Below are positions 51,779-59,207 of a stretch of 64,000 nucleotides of DNA, piece after piece. Location of the stretch: positions 676,646 to 740,645 of the forward strand of contig JAXGXQ010000001.1 in assembly GCA_040772685.1 (NCBI GenBank), read 5' to 3'. Position 1 is the first letter of the stretch. Each line of letters opens with the position of its first letter. This DNA is from JAXGXQ01 sp040772685 (GTDB lineage Bacteria; Bacillota; Clostridia; Saccharofermentanales; UBA5734). Below the pieces are notes generated by a model. It searched no databases and was not told the DNA's origin. It saw only the letters and a program-made list of their open reading frames with translations. A program made the position numbers and the translations under genes.

Positions 51779-53491
51779 TCAGCTGCCTTTGTCGGTCCCG
51801 CCCATTTCTGTCGATTCGCTTGGCAAAGTCACTTCCGCCGGGCTGATGGTCAGGGTAATCGGCGTGCCAACAGCTACGGTTTTGCCGGCGGTGACAGACT
51901 GTGCCACAATTTTGTCGGCCTGACCGGGAACTGCCTGCGCCCCTTCTGTGAAGCTTATTTTCAGCTTCTTCAAGTGGCCGGCCGCGATAACCTGTTCTTT
52001 GGTCTGGCCGCTGAAATCCGGCACTACAGTAGTTACATTTGCGGGGTTGTACTTGAGTGTGATTGTCGTGCCTTCGTAGACATCTTTGCCGGGAGCGATG
52101 CTTTGCGACCAGATTTCGCCTGGCAAACGGCCGCTCTTGGCTTCTGCCCGGAAAACCGGCACAAGGCCAAGCTCTTCACAGGCCGCTTCAGCTTGATCAC
52201 GCGTTATGGCCTGCGAGTAGTCACTGCCGGCCGGGGCGACCAGCTGCGGCACAAAAATCATCTTGCCTTTGGATACCGTAATTTGAATTGAAGCACCGGG
52301 GGCGACTACAGAGTTGGCAGGATCCTGTTGAATAATGTTGCCCTTAGGAGCGGTATTCTGCGTCTCGGTTACACTGACGCGTAAACCGGCGCCGTTGGCA
52401 TTCAGCTCTGTAATCCAGCTTTCTAAAGCGGCTCGCGGCTGGCCGATATAGCTGGAGACAACAATTTTATTCCCCAGGGAATAAGTTAGCTCCAGCATGG
52501 TGCCGGAAGTGTATTCAGAACCGGCAGATAGGCTTTGCGAAATGAAGCTGCCTGCGGAGCGCGAAGAATAGCGTTCAGAAATTACAGCATTTATGCCGGC
52601 TTCCTGTGCCCTGGCAGCGGCCAGCTGCTTGCTCAGGCCGGCGAAATTCGGTACTAGAATCAGCTTGCCCCGGGAAACGGTCAGCGTAATGCTTGAGCCC
52701 GAATCAACCTTTGCATCTACTGCCACGCTTTGGCTGAGAATTGTATCGACAGGCGCCAGATCGTCGTACTTCTTTACGAGATTCAGCAACAAGCCATTAT
52801 CGTCGGCAAACTGCTGAGCCTGAGGCAATGCCATTTCCTTAAAGTTGGGGATCGTTACCTGTTCCACAACAACCGGCTCAGGGCCTTTGGAAACAGTCAC
52901 ATACACCGGCGTACTGCGCTTGATGAGGTCAACAACGGTATCGTCATTGATTTCATAGCGAATTACCCGCCCGGAAGCAATGGTGTCATGATACTCAGTC
53001 GTGATCCGTACCCTGCTCATATAGTTTTCTGCAGCCCATTGATCTACCTGAGTCTTGGTCATGCTGGTCAGCTCAGGCAGCGGCAAGGTAACACTCAGGT
53101 CATGGCCATCGGAAACATATACGGTCAAAAAGCCGTTCTTTTCTACCTGACTACCGCCTTTTGGCTCCTGTTTAAAAATCTGATCAACTTCATACTCATC
53201 GTTGAATTCTCGCTCAAGTTTTAAGTTGACCTTGTTCTCATTTGCCCAGGTTTGGGCATCTGTCAGCTTCCAGCCGGTCAGATCCTCGGCTTTGATGCCG
53301 CGGTTTAGAGCCCAAACAAGCAACAGGATAATCGCAACTACAACAATGCCGCCAACTACAAGCGGAATAACCTTTGATTTTACACGCTCACGTTCAGGTT
53401 CCTGTTTGCGCGGTACAGGGCCCGGACGCACAGAATCCTCAGTCAGTGTGTTTTGCTTATACTTTGTTAAAAAGGGGGATTCGCGATCCAT
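51779..53491 (-). CDS. membrane-anchored protein with seven PASTA repeats and no kinase
   Basis: This 570-residue protein has a short basic cytoplasmic N-terminus (about 1-40), one membrane segment (VIPLVVGGIVVVAIILLLVWAL) and then seven PASTA-type repeats to about residue 560, each with the VPxFxGxxxxxA..xx(G)L pattern and a Q(S/D)x..GxxV..GxxI motif (e.g. QSVAVDAKVDSGSSITLTVSRG). PASTA modules bind peptidoglycan or muropeptides and usually sit on StkP/PrkC kinases or PBP2x. Here no kinase domain is attached. The start is preceded by GGAGGAAAT and lies 31 bases after the ABC-2 permease stop, in one operon. Confidence 0.9.
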   Translation of the reverse strand: MDRESPFLTKYKQNTLTEDSVRPGPVPRKQEPERERVKSKVIPLVVGGIVVVAIILLLVWALNRGIKAEDLTGWKLTDAQTWANENKVNLKLEREFNDEYEVDQIFKQEPKGGSQVEKNGFLTVYVSDGHDLSVTLPLPELTSMTKTQVDQWAAENYMSRVRITTEYHDTIASGRVIRYEINDDTVVDLIKRSTPVYVTVSKGPEPVVVEQVTIPNFKEMALPQAQQFADDNGLLLNLVKKYDDLAPVDTILSQSVAVDAKVDSGSSITLTVSRGKLILVPNFAGLSKQLAAARAQEAGINAVISERYSSRSAGSFISQSLSAGSEYTSGTMLELTYSLGNKIVVSSYIGQPRAALESWITELNANGAGLRVSVTETQNTAPKGNIIQQDPANSVVAPGASIQITVSKGKMIFVPQLVAPAGSDYSQAITRDQAEAACEELGLVPVFRAEAKSGRLPGEIWSQSIAPGKDVYEGTTITLKYNPANVTTVVPDFSGQTKEQVIAAGHLKKLKISFTEGAQAVPGQADKIVAQSVTAGKTVAVGTPITLTISPAEVTLPSESTEMGGTDKGS

Positions 53492-53522
53492 ATTTCCTCC
53501 GGAATGGTAAGGGTCTGGTGCC

Positions 53523-55385
53523 TCAGTTCACAATGTCGCGCTTTTTGAACACGACTATCGAAATAATCACATTTACCAGTGAGTAGCCTAATAGTAACAA
53601 AATTCCGGTGGTAAGGCTCAGATTACGGGCAAGCCCCATAATATCGGTGCCGCCAACCAGCGAGGGCATCTGCAGATACGGGACAGGCGTGTACTGCAGC
53701 CAGGCCGGGCTGGTACGGTAGCTGAACATTCCCAGGAAAATGAATCCGACCACATAGGCAACAATCGGCAAGCCCACAGATACCGCGGTGTTCTTCACAA
53801 CAACAGAGAGCAGGAAAGATAGTGTGAAGAGGAAAAGTATCGGCAAAGCACAGGCGGCAAGTCTCGGCAGGTAGTAAGCCAGGAAGCTGATTTCCCCGCC
53901 GATTGTGTAGTTGGGGAAAGCGAAATCGCCGAAGCCGAAAAAGATACCGTTGAAGAGCATGTTGGCAAAGCTGGCGATCAGATCAACCGCGATCCAGACG
54001 GCCAGAGCGCCGGTAAATTTTGCCAACAGAATTTTGGTGCGTGTTTTCGGCCGGATCATCAGCAAACGGATGGTGCCCTGCTGATGCTCACTGGCAATCA
54101 GCCAGCCGCCCAGCATAATGCCGAACATCATAATTACTGTTGAATACCAGAGGAAGCTGTTTGTTTTGCTGCGGGCGCCGTTGCGCACGTACTTCATGTC
54201 CGGGCGCTCAGTATCCAGAGATTGCTGGGCCACGGCTATATTCAGGTTAGTTGCGTCAAGGTTTTTCTGCACCCCGGCTATGTAATCTTTATAAGTTTCT
54301 TTGTTTTGTTCGGGATAACCGTAATACCCCGGCAACGGCTTTACTCCGCCGCCACCGCGTTGCTGCTCATTCCATTCTTCTTCAGTCAGTTTGAGCGCGT
54401 CGATATAGTACTGTAACTGATTACGGTTATTCTCGAGATCATTCAAAGCATTGTTCTGCCAGCTGTCAGTTCCGGGGATAATCATTTTCTGCAAACGGTA
54501 TTCCAGAATCGGAATCCGGTTAGTTTTAATGTTCTCAATCTGATGCTTAAGATCCCTAATAATCTGGTTGAGATTTTCTTCCTGTTCAGGGTTGGCGATT
54601 ATCGCGGCTTCCTGAATAGCAATATTCTCTTCCAGTCCTTTAATCTGATCCTGCTGCAGCTTGATCTCCAGGTCGATATATAGTGGGAAATCATTATTAA
54701 CCACAATTTTCTGAGCCTGTTCCAGTTGCTGTTGAGCCTTATCCAGAGCAGCCTGACGATCTGTCGGAGATAAATCCTTGAAATTGGTCTTAATCAAGGT
54801 CGGATCAACCGAAGTTTTGCGATGGTTGGCGATTTCTTCCAGAACCTTTAGTTCCTGGTCGCTGTTTTCCAGATAAAACTTCTGGTGAACTGCATTGAGC
54901 GTGTTAAAAACCATACTCATCCGGTAGTCACCGTGGCTGGTAATGTAAGGAGTAAAAGCCATTATGTAGTTGAGCTCGGAATCGATTAGCTGAATAGTAA
55001 GGTCTAGTACCGCCGGCGAGCTGAACTGACCCTGATTGTCCGAAAACATCCTTTTTTCCATCAGCATATTTTCCACGTTCCAATAAAAAGGATGGTTATT
55101 ATTAATGGTTTTGCCGTCGATCGTAATCGGTTCGCCCCGGCTGCCATAATCTTGATAAATATCCTTACCACCGGGGTAGATAGCCGTTGCCGTGGTCAGT
55201 CCAAGCCTTTCAGAGGCATAGACTATCGGACCGTCACTGCCGTTGTTTTGGTATTTCTTTTGCCCAAAATAATCCAGCGCCGGCACCAGCATACTGATCA
55301 GAATCGTTAAAATTGCGATAATCAGCAAAAACCGTGAGCGCAATATATTTCTGATTTCAAATTTTACTTGCCTTAAAAAAGCCAT
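53523..55385 (-). CDS. ABC-2 type transporter permease with large external coiled-coil region
   Basis: This 620-residue protein has a first membrane segment at residues 17-38, then an extracytoplasmic part of about 360 residues with predicted coiled coil (QLEQAQKIVV, KLQQDQIKGLEENIAIQEAAI), then from about residue 410 five more segments (FGIMLGGWLIASEHQQGTIRLLMIRPKTRT near 435, the ABC-2 signature). This layout is that of CcmB/NatB/YhaP-like exporters with an enlarged domain. It is coded 30 bases after its ATPase and before the PASTA gene, so the exporter likely handles a cell-wall precursor, lipid or peptide. Confidence 0.87.
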   Translation of the reverse strand: MAFLRQVKFEIRNILRSRFLLIIAILTILISMLVPALDYFGQKKYQNNGSDGPIVYASERLGLTTATAIYPGGKDIYQDYGSRGEPITIDGKTINNNHPFYWNVENMLMEKRMFSDNQGQFSSPAVLDLTIQLIDSELNYIMAFTPYITSHGDYRMSMVFNTLNAVHQKFYLENSDQELKVLEEIANHRKTSVDPTLIKTNFKDLSPTDRQAALDKAQQQLEQAQKIVVNNDFPLYIDLEIKLQQDQIKGLEENIAIQEAAIIANPEQEENLNQIIRDLKHQIENIKTNRIPILEYRLQKMIIPGTDSWQNNALNDLENNRNQLQYYIDALKLTEEEWNEQQRGGGGVKPLPGYYGYPEQNKETYKDYIAGVQKNLDATNLNIAVAQQSLDTERPDMKYVRNGARSKTNSFLWYSTVIMMFGIMLGGWLIASEHQQGTIRLLMIRPKTRTKILLAKFTGALAVWIAVDLIASFANMLFNGIFFGFGDFAFPNYTIGGEISFLAYYLPRLAACALPILFLFTLSFLLSVVVKNTAVSVGLPIVAYVVGFIFLGMFSYRTSPAWLQYTPVPYLQMPSLVGGTDIMGLARNLSLTTGILLLLGYSLVNVIISIVVFKKRDIVN

Positions 55386-55415
55386 AAGTTTACTCCTCCA
55401 CGCACGTCTGCCGCA

Positions 55416-56336
55416 TCACTGAATCTGGGTCCTGGAACCATTGGTCATGGTCAGGAAGTCCTGCTCGAGTGTCCGGTGTTTCTGATTGACAGCGTAAATA
55501 TCAATATCGCGCGCTACTAATGTCTTGATCATGGCGGGCACAGAATCACGCTGCAACACAACGCTGATGCTGCCATTGACAAGCTCCGCGGCTGTATCCA
55601 GCTCTTTGAAATAAGCCAGAGTCTTTTCATTGTCGGAGGTTTGGATAAGATAGTTGAAAACTTCGCTTTCTTTGGTGTCCTGGTCATGGATGGCTTTTTC
55701 GCCGATCATCACACCATTGTCGATGATGTAGATACGGTCGCACATCAGTTCCATTTCTGAAAGCAAATGACTGGAAATGAAGATGCCGACGCCCGCTTCC
55801 TTACAAAGGTAGCGCAGCAGCTCACGCAGCTCCTTGATGCCCATTGGGTCCAGGCCGTTGGTCGGTTCGTCCAACACCAGCAGTTTTGGATTATGCAGTA
55901 ACGCCTGGGCGATGCCGATACGCTGGCACATACCCAGCGAATAGCGTTTGACCCGGTCATTAATCCGCTTCGACATTTTGACCAGTTCCACAACATCGTC
56001 AATATTGTTCTGGCTGACGTTGTCGTGCATGGAGGCGAAATATTCCAGGTTCTCCCGCCCGGTCAGACGTTTATAAAGATCAGGGTTTTCGACAATTCCG
56101 CCGACATTGGACATCGCCTTTTCAAAATCATTAACGACATCGTGATCGCAAATACTGATTTTGCCTTCAGTAATGCTGAAAAGACCCAGAATCATTTTGA
56201 TTGTCGTAGTTTTACCGGCGCCGTTGGGTCCAAGGAAGCCAACGATTTCACCAGAGTTAACCGAAAGCGAAATGCCATCGATGATAGTTCTTTTCTTGAT
56301 AGTCTTCTTCAAATTCTCAATTCGAAGCAATTCCAA
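55416..56336 (-). CDS. ABC transporter ATP-binding protein
   Basis: This 306-residue protein shows Walker A GPNGAGKTT near 38, the signature YSLGMCQRIGIAQALL, Walker B LLVLDEPTNGLDPMG and the switch HLLSEMELMCDR, as in BcrA/NatA-type exporters. A C-terminal 80-residue domain with VNQKHRTLEQDFLTMT is typical of bacitracin-type systems, which give resistance or export. It is the first gene of the three-gene unit with the permease and PASTA protein; no two-component system of the BceRS kind lies next to it. Confidence 0.93.
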   Translation of the reverse strand: MELLRIENLKKTIKKRTIIDGISLSVNSGEIVGFLGPNGAGKTTTIKMILGLFSITEGKISICDHDVVNDFEKAMSNVGGIVENPDLYKRLTGRENLEYFASMHDNVSQNNIDDVVELVKMSKRINDRVKRYSLGMCQRIGIAQALLHNPKLLVLDEPTNGLDPMGIKELRELLRYLCKEAGVGIFISSHLLSEMELMCDRIYIIDNGVMIGEKAIHDQDTKESEVFNYLIQTSDNEKTLAYFKELDTAAELVNGSISVVLQRDSVPAMIKTLVARDIDIYAVNQKHRTLEQDFLTMTNGSRTQIQ

Positions 56337-56492
56337 GCTGCATCATCTCCTATCTATTAGGTCAATTAAATTCATACTTTCGCGGGGCCACGGTGCTTTA
56401 CTTTTGTGAATCAGTATCTTCTAAGAACCATATATTTTAATAATTCACAAACAAGGGATTTGCTGCGACCAAACATTAGACGCGCCTCAGTA

Positions 56493-56528
56493 AAAAAAGT
56501 TCAGCGTGCACGCTAAAGTACACGCTGA
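56493..56528 (-). terminator. terminator after the small hydrophobic ORF
   Basis: On the minus strand, TCAGCGTG and CACGCTGA form a stem around a 12-base loop that can itself pair, followed by ACTTTTTTTAC. It ends the Phd-like/micropeptide unit. Confidence 0.85.
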
Positions 56529-56587
56529 TTAATCCAGTTCCAATTATACATGATTAACTTAACAGTTTATTTAGAAAATATTAATAT

Positions 56588-56686
56588 TTAATGGGAAAGC
56601 GATTCCAGCAAAATCAGCAGTCCCAGCGCAAGCAGTAAGGCTATCGCTGGGATAAGAGTTGTTAGAAGTTTTTTGTTAATTCGCAT
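56588..56686 (-). CDS. 32-residue hydrophobic micropeptide, candidate toxin
   Basis: The ATG is three bases after the antitoxin's TAA (TAA ACT ATG), and GGAAAGAAG upstream lies within the antitoxin's end. The product starts MRINKKLL, has a 20-residue hydrophobic middle (LIPAIALLLALGLLILL) and ends in ESLSH. Its positive N-terminus and single membrane-spanning helix match type I toxin-like membrane peptides (TisB, Fst). It is followed by a terminator. Candidate only: no homology is known to me, and so short an ORF may be chance. Confidence 0.5.
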   Translation of the reverse strand: MRINKKLLTTLIPAIALLLALGLLILLESLSH

Positions 56687-56689
56687 AGT

Positions 56690-57115
56690 TTACTTCTTTC
56701 CAACTTGGCATTCGAATAGCTCCTTCACCACGTTATCTGGTTCACAGGCTAACACGGCAAGGACGTATGGCAAATGTTCGCGCCGGTTCGGGGCGCTGTA
56801 CCAATAGGAAAACTCTTCATAATAATCTTGAGCATAAGCAATAACTTCATCTGCGAGTTCCTTAATTAATTGATCCTCGTCAGCAGCATTACCAGTAATG
56901 TCCAGTTGTTCTACAACGCCGGTCACTGAACCGTCATCTTCAGTCATTAAAGTAATTCGTAATTTATCTTCGAGAAGGATTTCTTTGAGCATATCGAAAT
57001 TTATCGCAAATATTAGATCCCGTGATCGTTTAATAAGCTTTGGCTTATCTCGTACGACAGAATCAATGAATCTGCCCCAATCCTTACGGACATCCGTTGC
57101 ATTTATAGTTTGCAT
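56690..57115 (-). CDS. Phd/YefM-like antitoxin, extended C-terminus
   Basis: The ATG at 57115 (site AAGGATG) gives 141 residues; an upstream TTG frame exists. The N-terminus (QTINATDVRKDWGRFIDSVVRDKPKLIKRSRD) has the Phd/YefM DNA-binding pattern: a first strand and the R-x-x-W/F-x-x-x-I helix. The rest is Asp/Glu-rich and longer than the usual 80-90 residues. No RelE/Doc/YoeB-type toxin follows; instead a 32-codon hydrophobic ORF does. The promoter-operator upstream is a 27-bp palindrome, suggesting autoregulation. It could also be a lone regulator. Confidence 0.75.
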   Translation of the reverse strand: MQTINATDVRKDWGRFIDSVVRDKPKLIKRSRDLIFAINFDMLKEILLEDKLRITLMTEDDGSVTGVVEQLDITGNAADEDQLIKELADEVIAYAQDYYEEFSYWYSAPNRREHLPYVLAVLACEPDNVVKELFECQVGKK

Positions 57116-57144
57116 AATTCTCATCCTTTCTTTCAAGTAATAGA

Positions 57145-57181
57145 ATTATAGCACACATAACGTACATAATGTACGTTATGT
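57145..57181 (-). promoter_or_regulatory. extended -10 promoter with 27-bp palindromic operator
   Basis: ACATAACGTACAT and ATGTACGTTATGT (57155-57181) are perfect 13-bp arms around one base. On the minus strand they are followed at once by TGCTATAAT (57145-57153), an extended -10 box, 30 bases before the antitoxin ATG. The operator covers the place where a -35 would be. YefM/Phd proteins are known to bind palindromes with TGTACA-type cores; here the cores read TGTACG and CGTACA. Confidence 0.8.
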
Positions 57182-57240
57182 ACTTTTCTATTTGTTTTTT
57201 GTTAACCGATGAAATAACTTTTAATTTAATCTCAAAGCAA

Positions 57241-57972
57241 TCAGTCTACGATCTCAATGTTATTCGGATCCAGCTTGTAGGTTGTATCTTTGCGTTCGAC
57301 AATAATGGTCACTTTTTCCTTTATTTCAGGAACGGCGAGAATTTTCGTAATTAATTCTTTAGTTGGGTTGATTGCGAATGGATGTCCAACCATTTCCAGC
57401 ATGCTGAAGTCACCGGCGGTATCGCCGTAGCCGTAGCTTTCTTCGAGGTCAATGTCGTATTTCTCAACCATTTCCTCAATAGCTACACATTTGCTGCGAG
57501 AATCCCACATGGGAATAGTTTTGCCGGTGTATCTGTTGTCTTCGCCGACTTCATAAATCGTGCCGCGATAGTCATCCATTTCGTATTTTTCTGACATTTG
57601 CCTGACCAGCTCGATCGGTGAGCCTGAGATAGCTATCACCAGATGCCCCTGTTTTTTATGCCACTTGATTTTGTCGCGTGAATAGGTGTAAACGCGCTCG
57701 CCGCTTTGTTCAACCACTTTGCCGGCGATGTACTCAATATGAAAAGGCGAGGTGTCGACGACTGTTTCTGAATAAATGTCTACCATTTTTTGCAAGTAAA
57801 GGTCGTAGTCGCCCATCCGCCGGTTCCAATTGGAATAAGCAGGCTTTACTTCTTCCTGCCAGCGGGCGGTGTCGATCAGCTCATAGCGGATCATTTTCTT
57901 GAACATCTCGCTGATCAGGCCCTCGCGGGATATGGTGCCATCTATATCAAAAAATGCCGCGCGTTTCTTCAT
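57241..57972 (-). CDS. HAD-superfamily phosphatase, subfamily IB
   Basis: Start at 57972 (AAGGGAG nine bases upstream) gives 243 residues. HAD motifs: FFDIDGTIS at 7-15 (nucleophile and acid Asp), AISGSP near 120, and YGYGDTAGDFSMLEMV near 180. Subfamily IB members dephosphorylate serine phosphate, lipid phosphates or sugar phosphates; a helical cap follows motif I here. Substrate unknown. The C-terminus ends KDTTYKLDPNNIEIVD. It is not linked in an operon to the antitoxin gene downstream. Confidence 0.88.
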   Translation of the reverse strand: MKKRAAFFDIDGTISREGLISEMFKKMIRYELIDTARWQEEVKPAYSNWNRRMGDYDLYLQKMVDIYSETVVDTSPFHIEYIAGKVVEQSGERVYTYSRDKIKWHKKQGHLVIAISGSPIELVRQMSEKYEMDDYRGTIYEVGEDNRYTGKTIPMWDSRSKCVAIEEMVEKYDIDLEESYGYGDTAGDFSMLEMVGHPFAINPTKELITKILAVPEIKEKVTIIVERKDTTYKLDPNNIEIVD

Positions 57973-58117
57973 CTGAACGCTCCCTTTTAGCGATAAAAGC
58001 TGTTTTCCTGTTAGAGCTGTCTTGAGAATAGCCTTTCCTGCCAAGTCAGTCAACCGCTTATGGAAAGACTCAAACCGCAACTTTCGAATATTTTTTTGCG
58101 TCAGACAGCAAATTTTC

Positions 58118-58146
58118 TTGTAGATAAATTGCTCTCTATGTATAAT
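58118..58146 (+). promoter_or_regulatory. sigma-70 promoter of nagB
   Basis: A -35 TTGTAG, exactly 17 bases of spacer, and a consensus -10 TATAAT (58141). The nagB start is 53 bases after the -10, with AAGGAG seven bases before the ATG. It is the best promoter match in the window. Confidence 0.82.
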
Positions 58147-58198
58147 TTATTACGGTAAATCATCTTGCCAAATCGATCCGAATCTTAAGGAGCTTTTT

Positions 58199-59017
58199 AT
58201 GGACATTATTGTGAGAAGTAATTATGTCGAACTCAGCCGCTATGCAGCCGAGATCATTGCCAATCAAATCAGGAAGAAGCCGGACAGTGTCATCGGCCTT
58301 GCTACCGGCAGCACCCCTATTGGCACCTATCAGGAACTGATCAGGCTCCATCGCTATGAAGGGCTCGATTTTTCACAAGTGCGAACCTTCAACCTGGATG
58401 AGTACTATGGCATAAAAATGGATTTGGCCAAACCCTATGAGGAAGACCAAAGCTATGCCCGCTTCATGTATGAAGAACTGTTCAAGGGCATTAATATAAA
58501 TCGCGAAAACACCTATGTACCAAATGGTCTCTGTGAAGATCACAAGGCTTTCTGCCAGTGGTATGAGGATGAAATCAAAAGGCTCGGCGGCATTGACCTG
58601 CAGCTGCTGGGCATCGGCGGCGACGGCCACTGGGGTTTCAACGAACCTGGCTCCTCCCTCACCTCCCGTACCCGCTGCCAGGCTCTGACAGCGCAGACAC
58701 TGGACGATAATTATGAAGCCTTTTATAAAAAAGCCGGCATCTCGCGGGCTGATATGCCCCATTTCGCACTTACCATGGGTATCGGTACGATTCTCGAAGC
58801 CAAAACCCTGTTAATGATCGCCAATGGCAGCAAAAAAGCACGCGTTGTCGCCGAAGCAATCGAAGGCCCGCTAACCAGCCAGATAACAGCTTCCGCGATT
58901 CAGCTGCACCCGGGCGATATCACCGTAGTGCTCGACGAAGACGCTGCCTCACAGCTGAAAAACCTGGAACACTACACTTTCACCGAAAAACTGAAAGAAA
59001 AATTCGGCATCAATTGA
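58199..59017 (+). CDS. nagB: glucosamine-6-phosphate deaminase
   Basis: This 272-residue enzyme has the family motifs GLATGSTPIGTYQ, FNLDEYYG (catalytic Asp), LLGIGGDGHWGFNEPGSS (where His and Glu act) and LTMGIGTILEAKTLLMIANG. The family's usual H-I-A-F-N-E-P reads HWGFNEP. It converts glucosamine-6-phosphate to fructose-6-phosphate and ammonia in amino-sugar catabolism. It is a single-gene unit with a strong promoter and terminator; nagA is not in the window. Confidence 0.94.
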   Translation: MDIIVRSNYVELSRYAAEIIANQIRKKPDSVIGLATGSTPIGTYQELIRLHRYEGLDFSQVRTFNLDEYYGIKMDLAKPYEEDQSYARFMYEELFKGININRENTYVPNGLCEDHKAFCQWYEDEIKRLGGIDLQLLGIGGDGHWGFNEPGSSLTSRTRCQALTAQTLDDNYEAFYKKAGISRADMPHFALTMGIGTILEAKTLLMIANGSKKARVVAEAIEGPLTSQITASAIQLHPGDITVVLDEDAASQLKNLEHYTFTEKLKEKFGIN

Positions 59018-59082
59018 GAAATATCAGAGTTTGAGACCTCACGGATTGATAAATAGCATCCAAATAAACTAAATAATTTAGA

Positions 59083-59122
59083 AGCCGCGGCTCGATCACC
59101 TGGTTCCAACCGCGGCTTTTTT
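59083..59122 (+). terminator. terminator after nagB
   Basis: AAGCCGCGG and CCGCGGCTT, 18-base loop, then T6. On the minus strand, where hndD ends about 85 bases away, no good T-run follows, so it serves mainly nagB. Confidence 0.88.
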
Positions 59123-59207
59123 AAGTAAACAGTTACTCATACTTTTGAAAACATATCCTGAGCATAGTCCTTTATGTTAGCAGGATTAATCATCTTATAC
59201 TTTTCTT

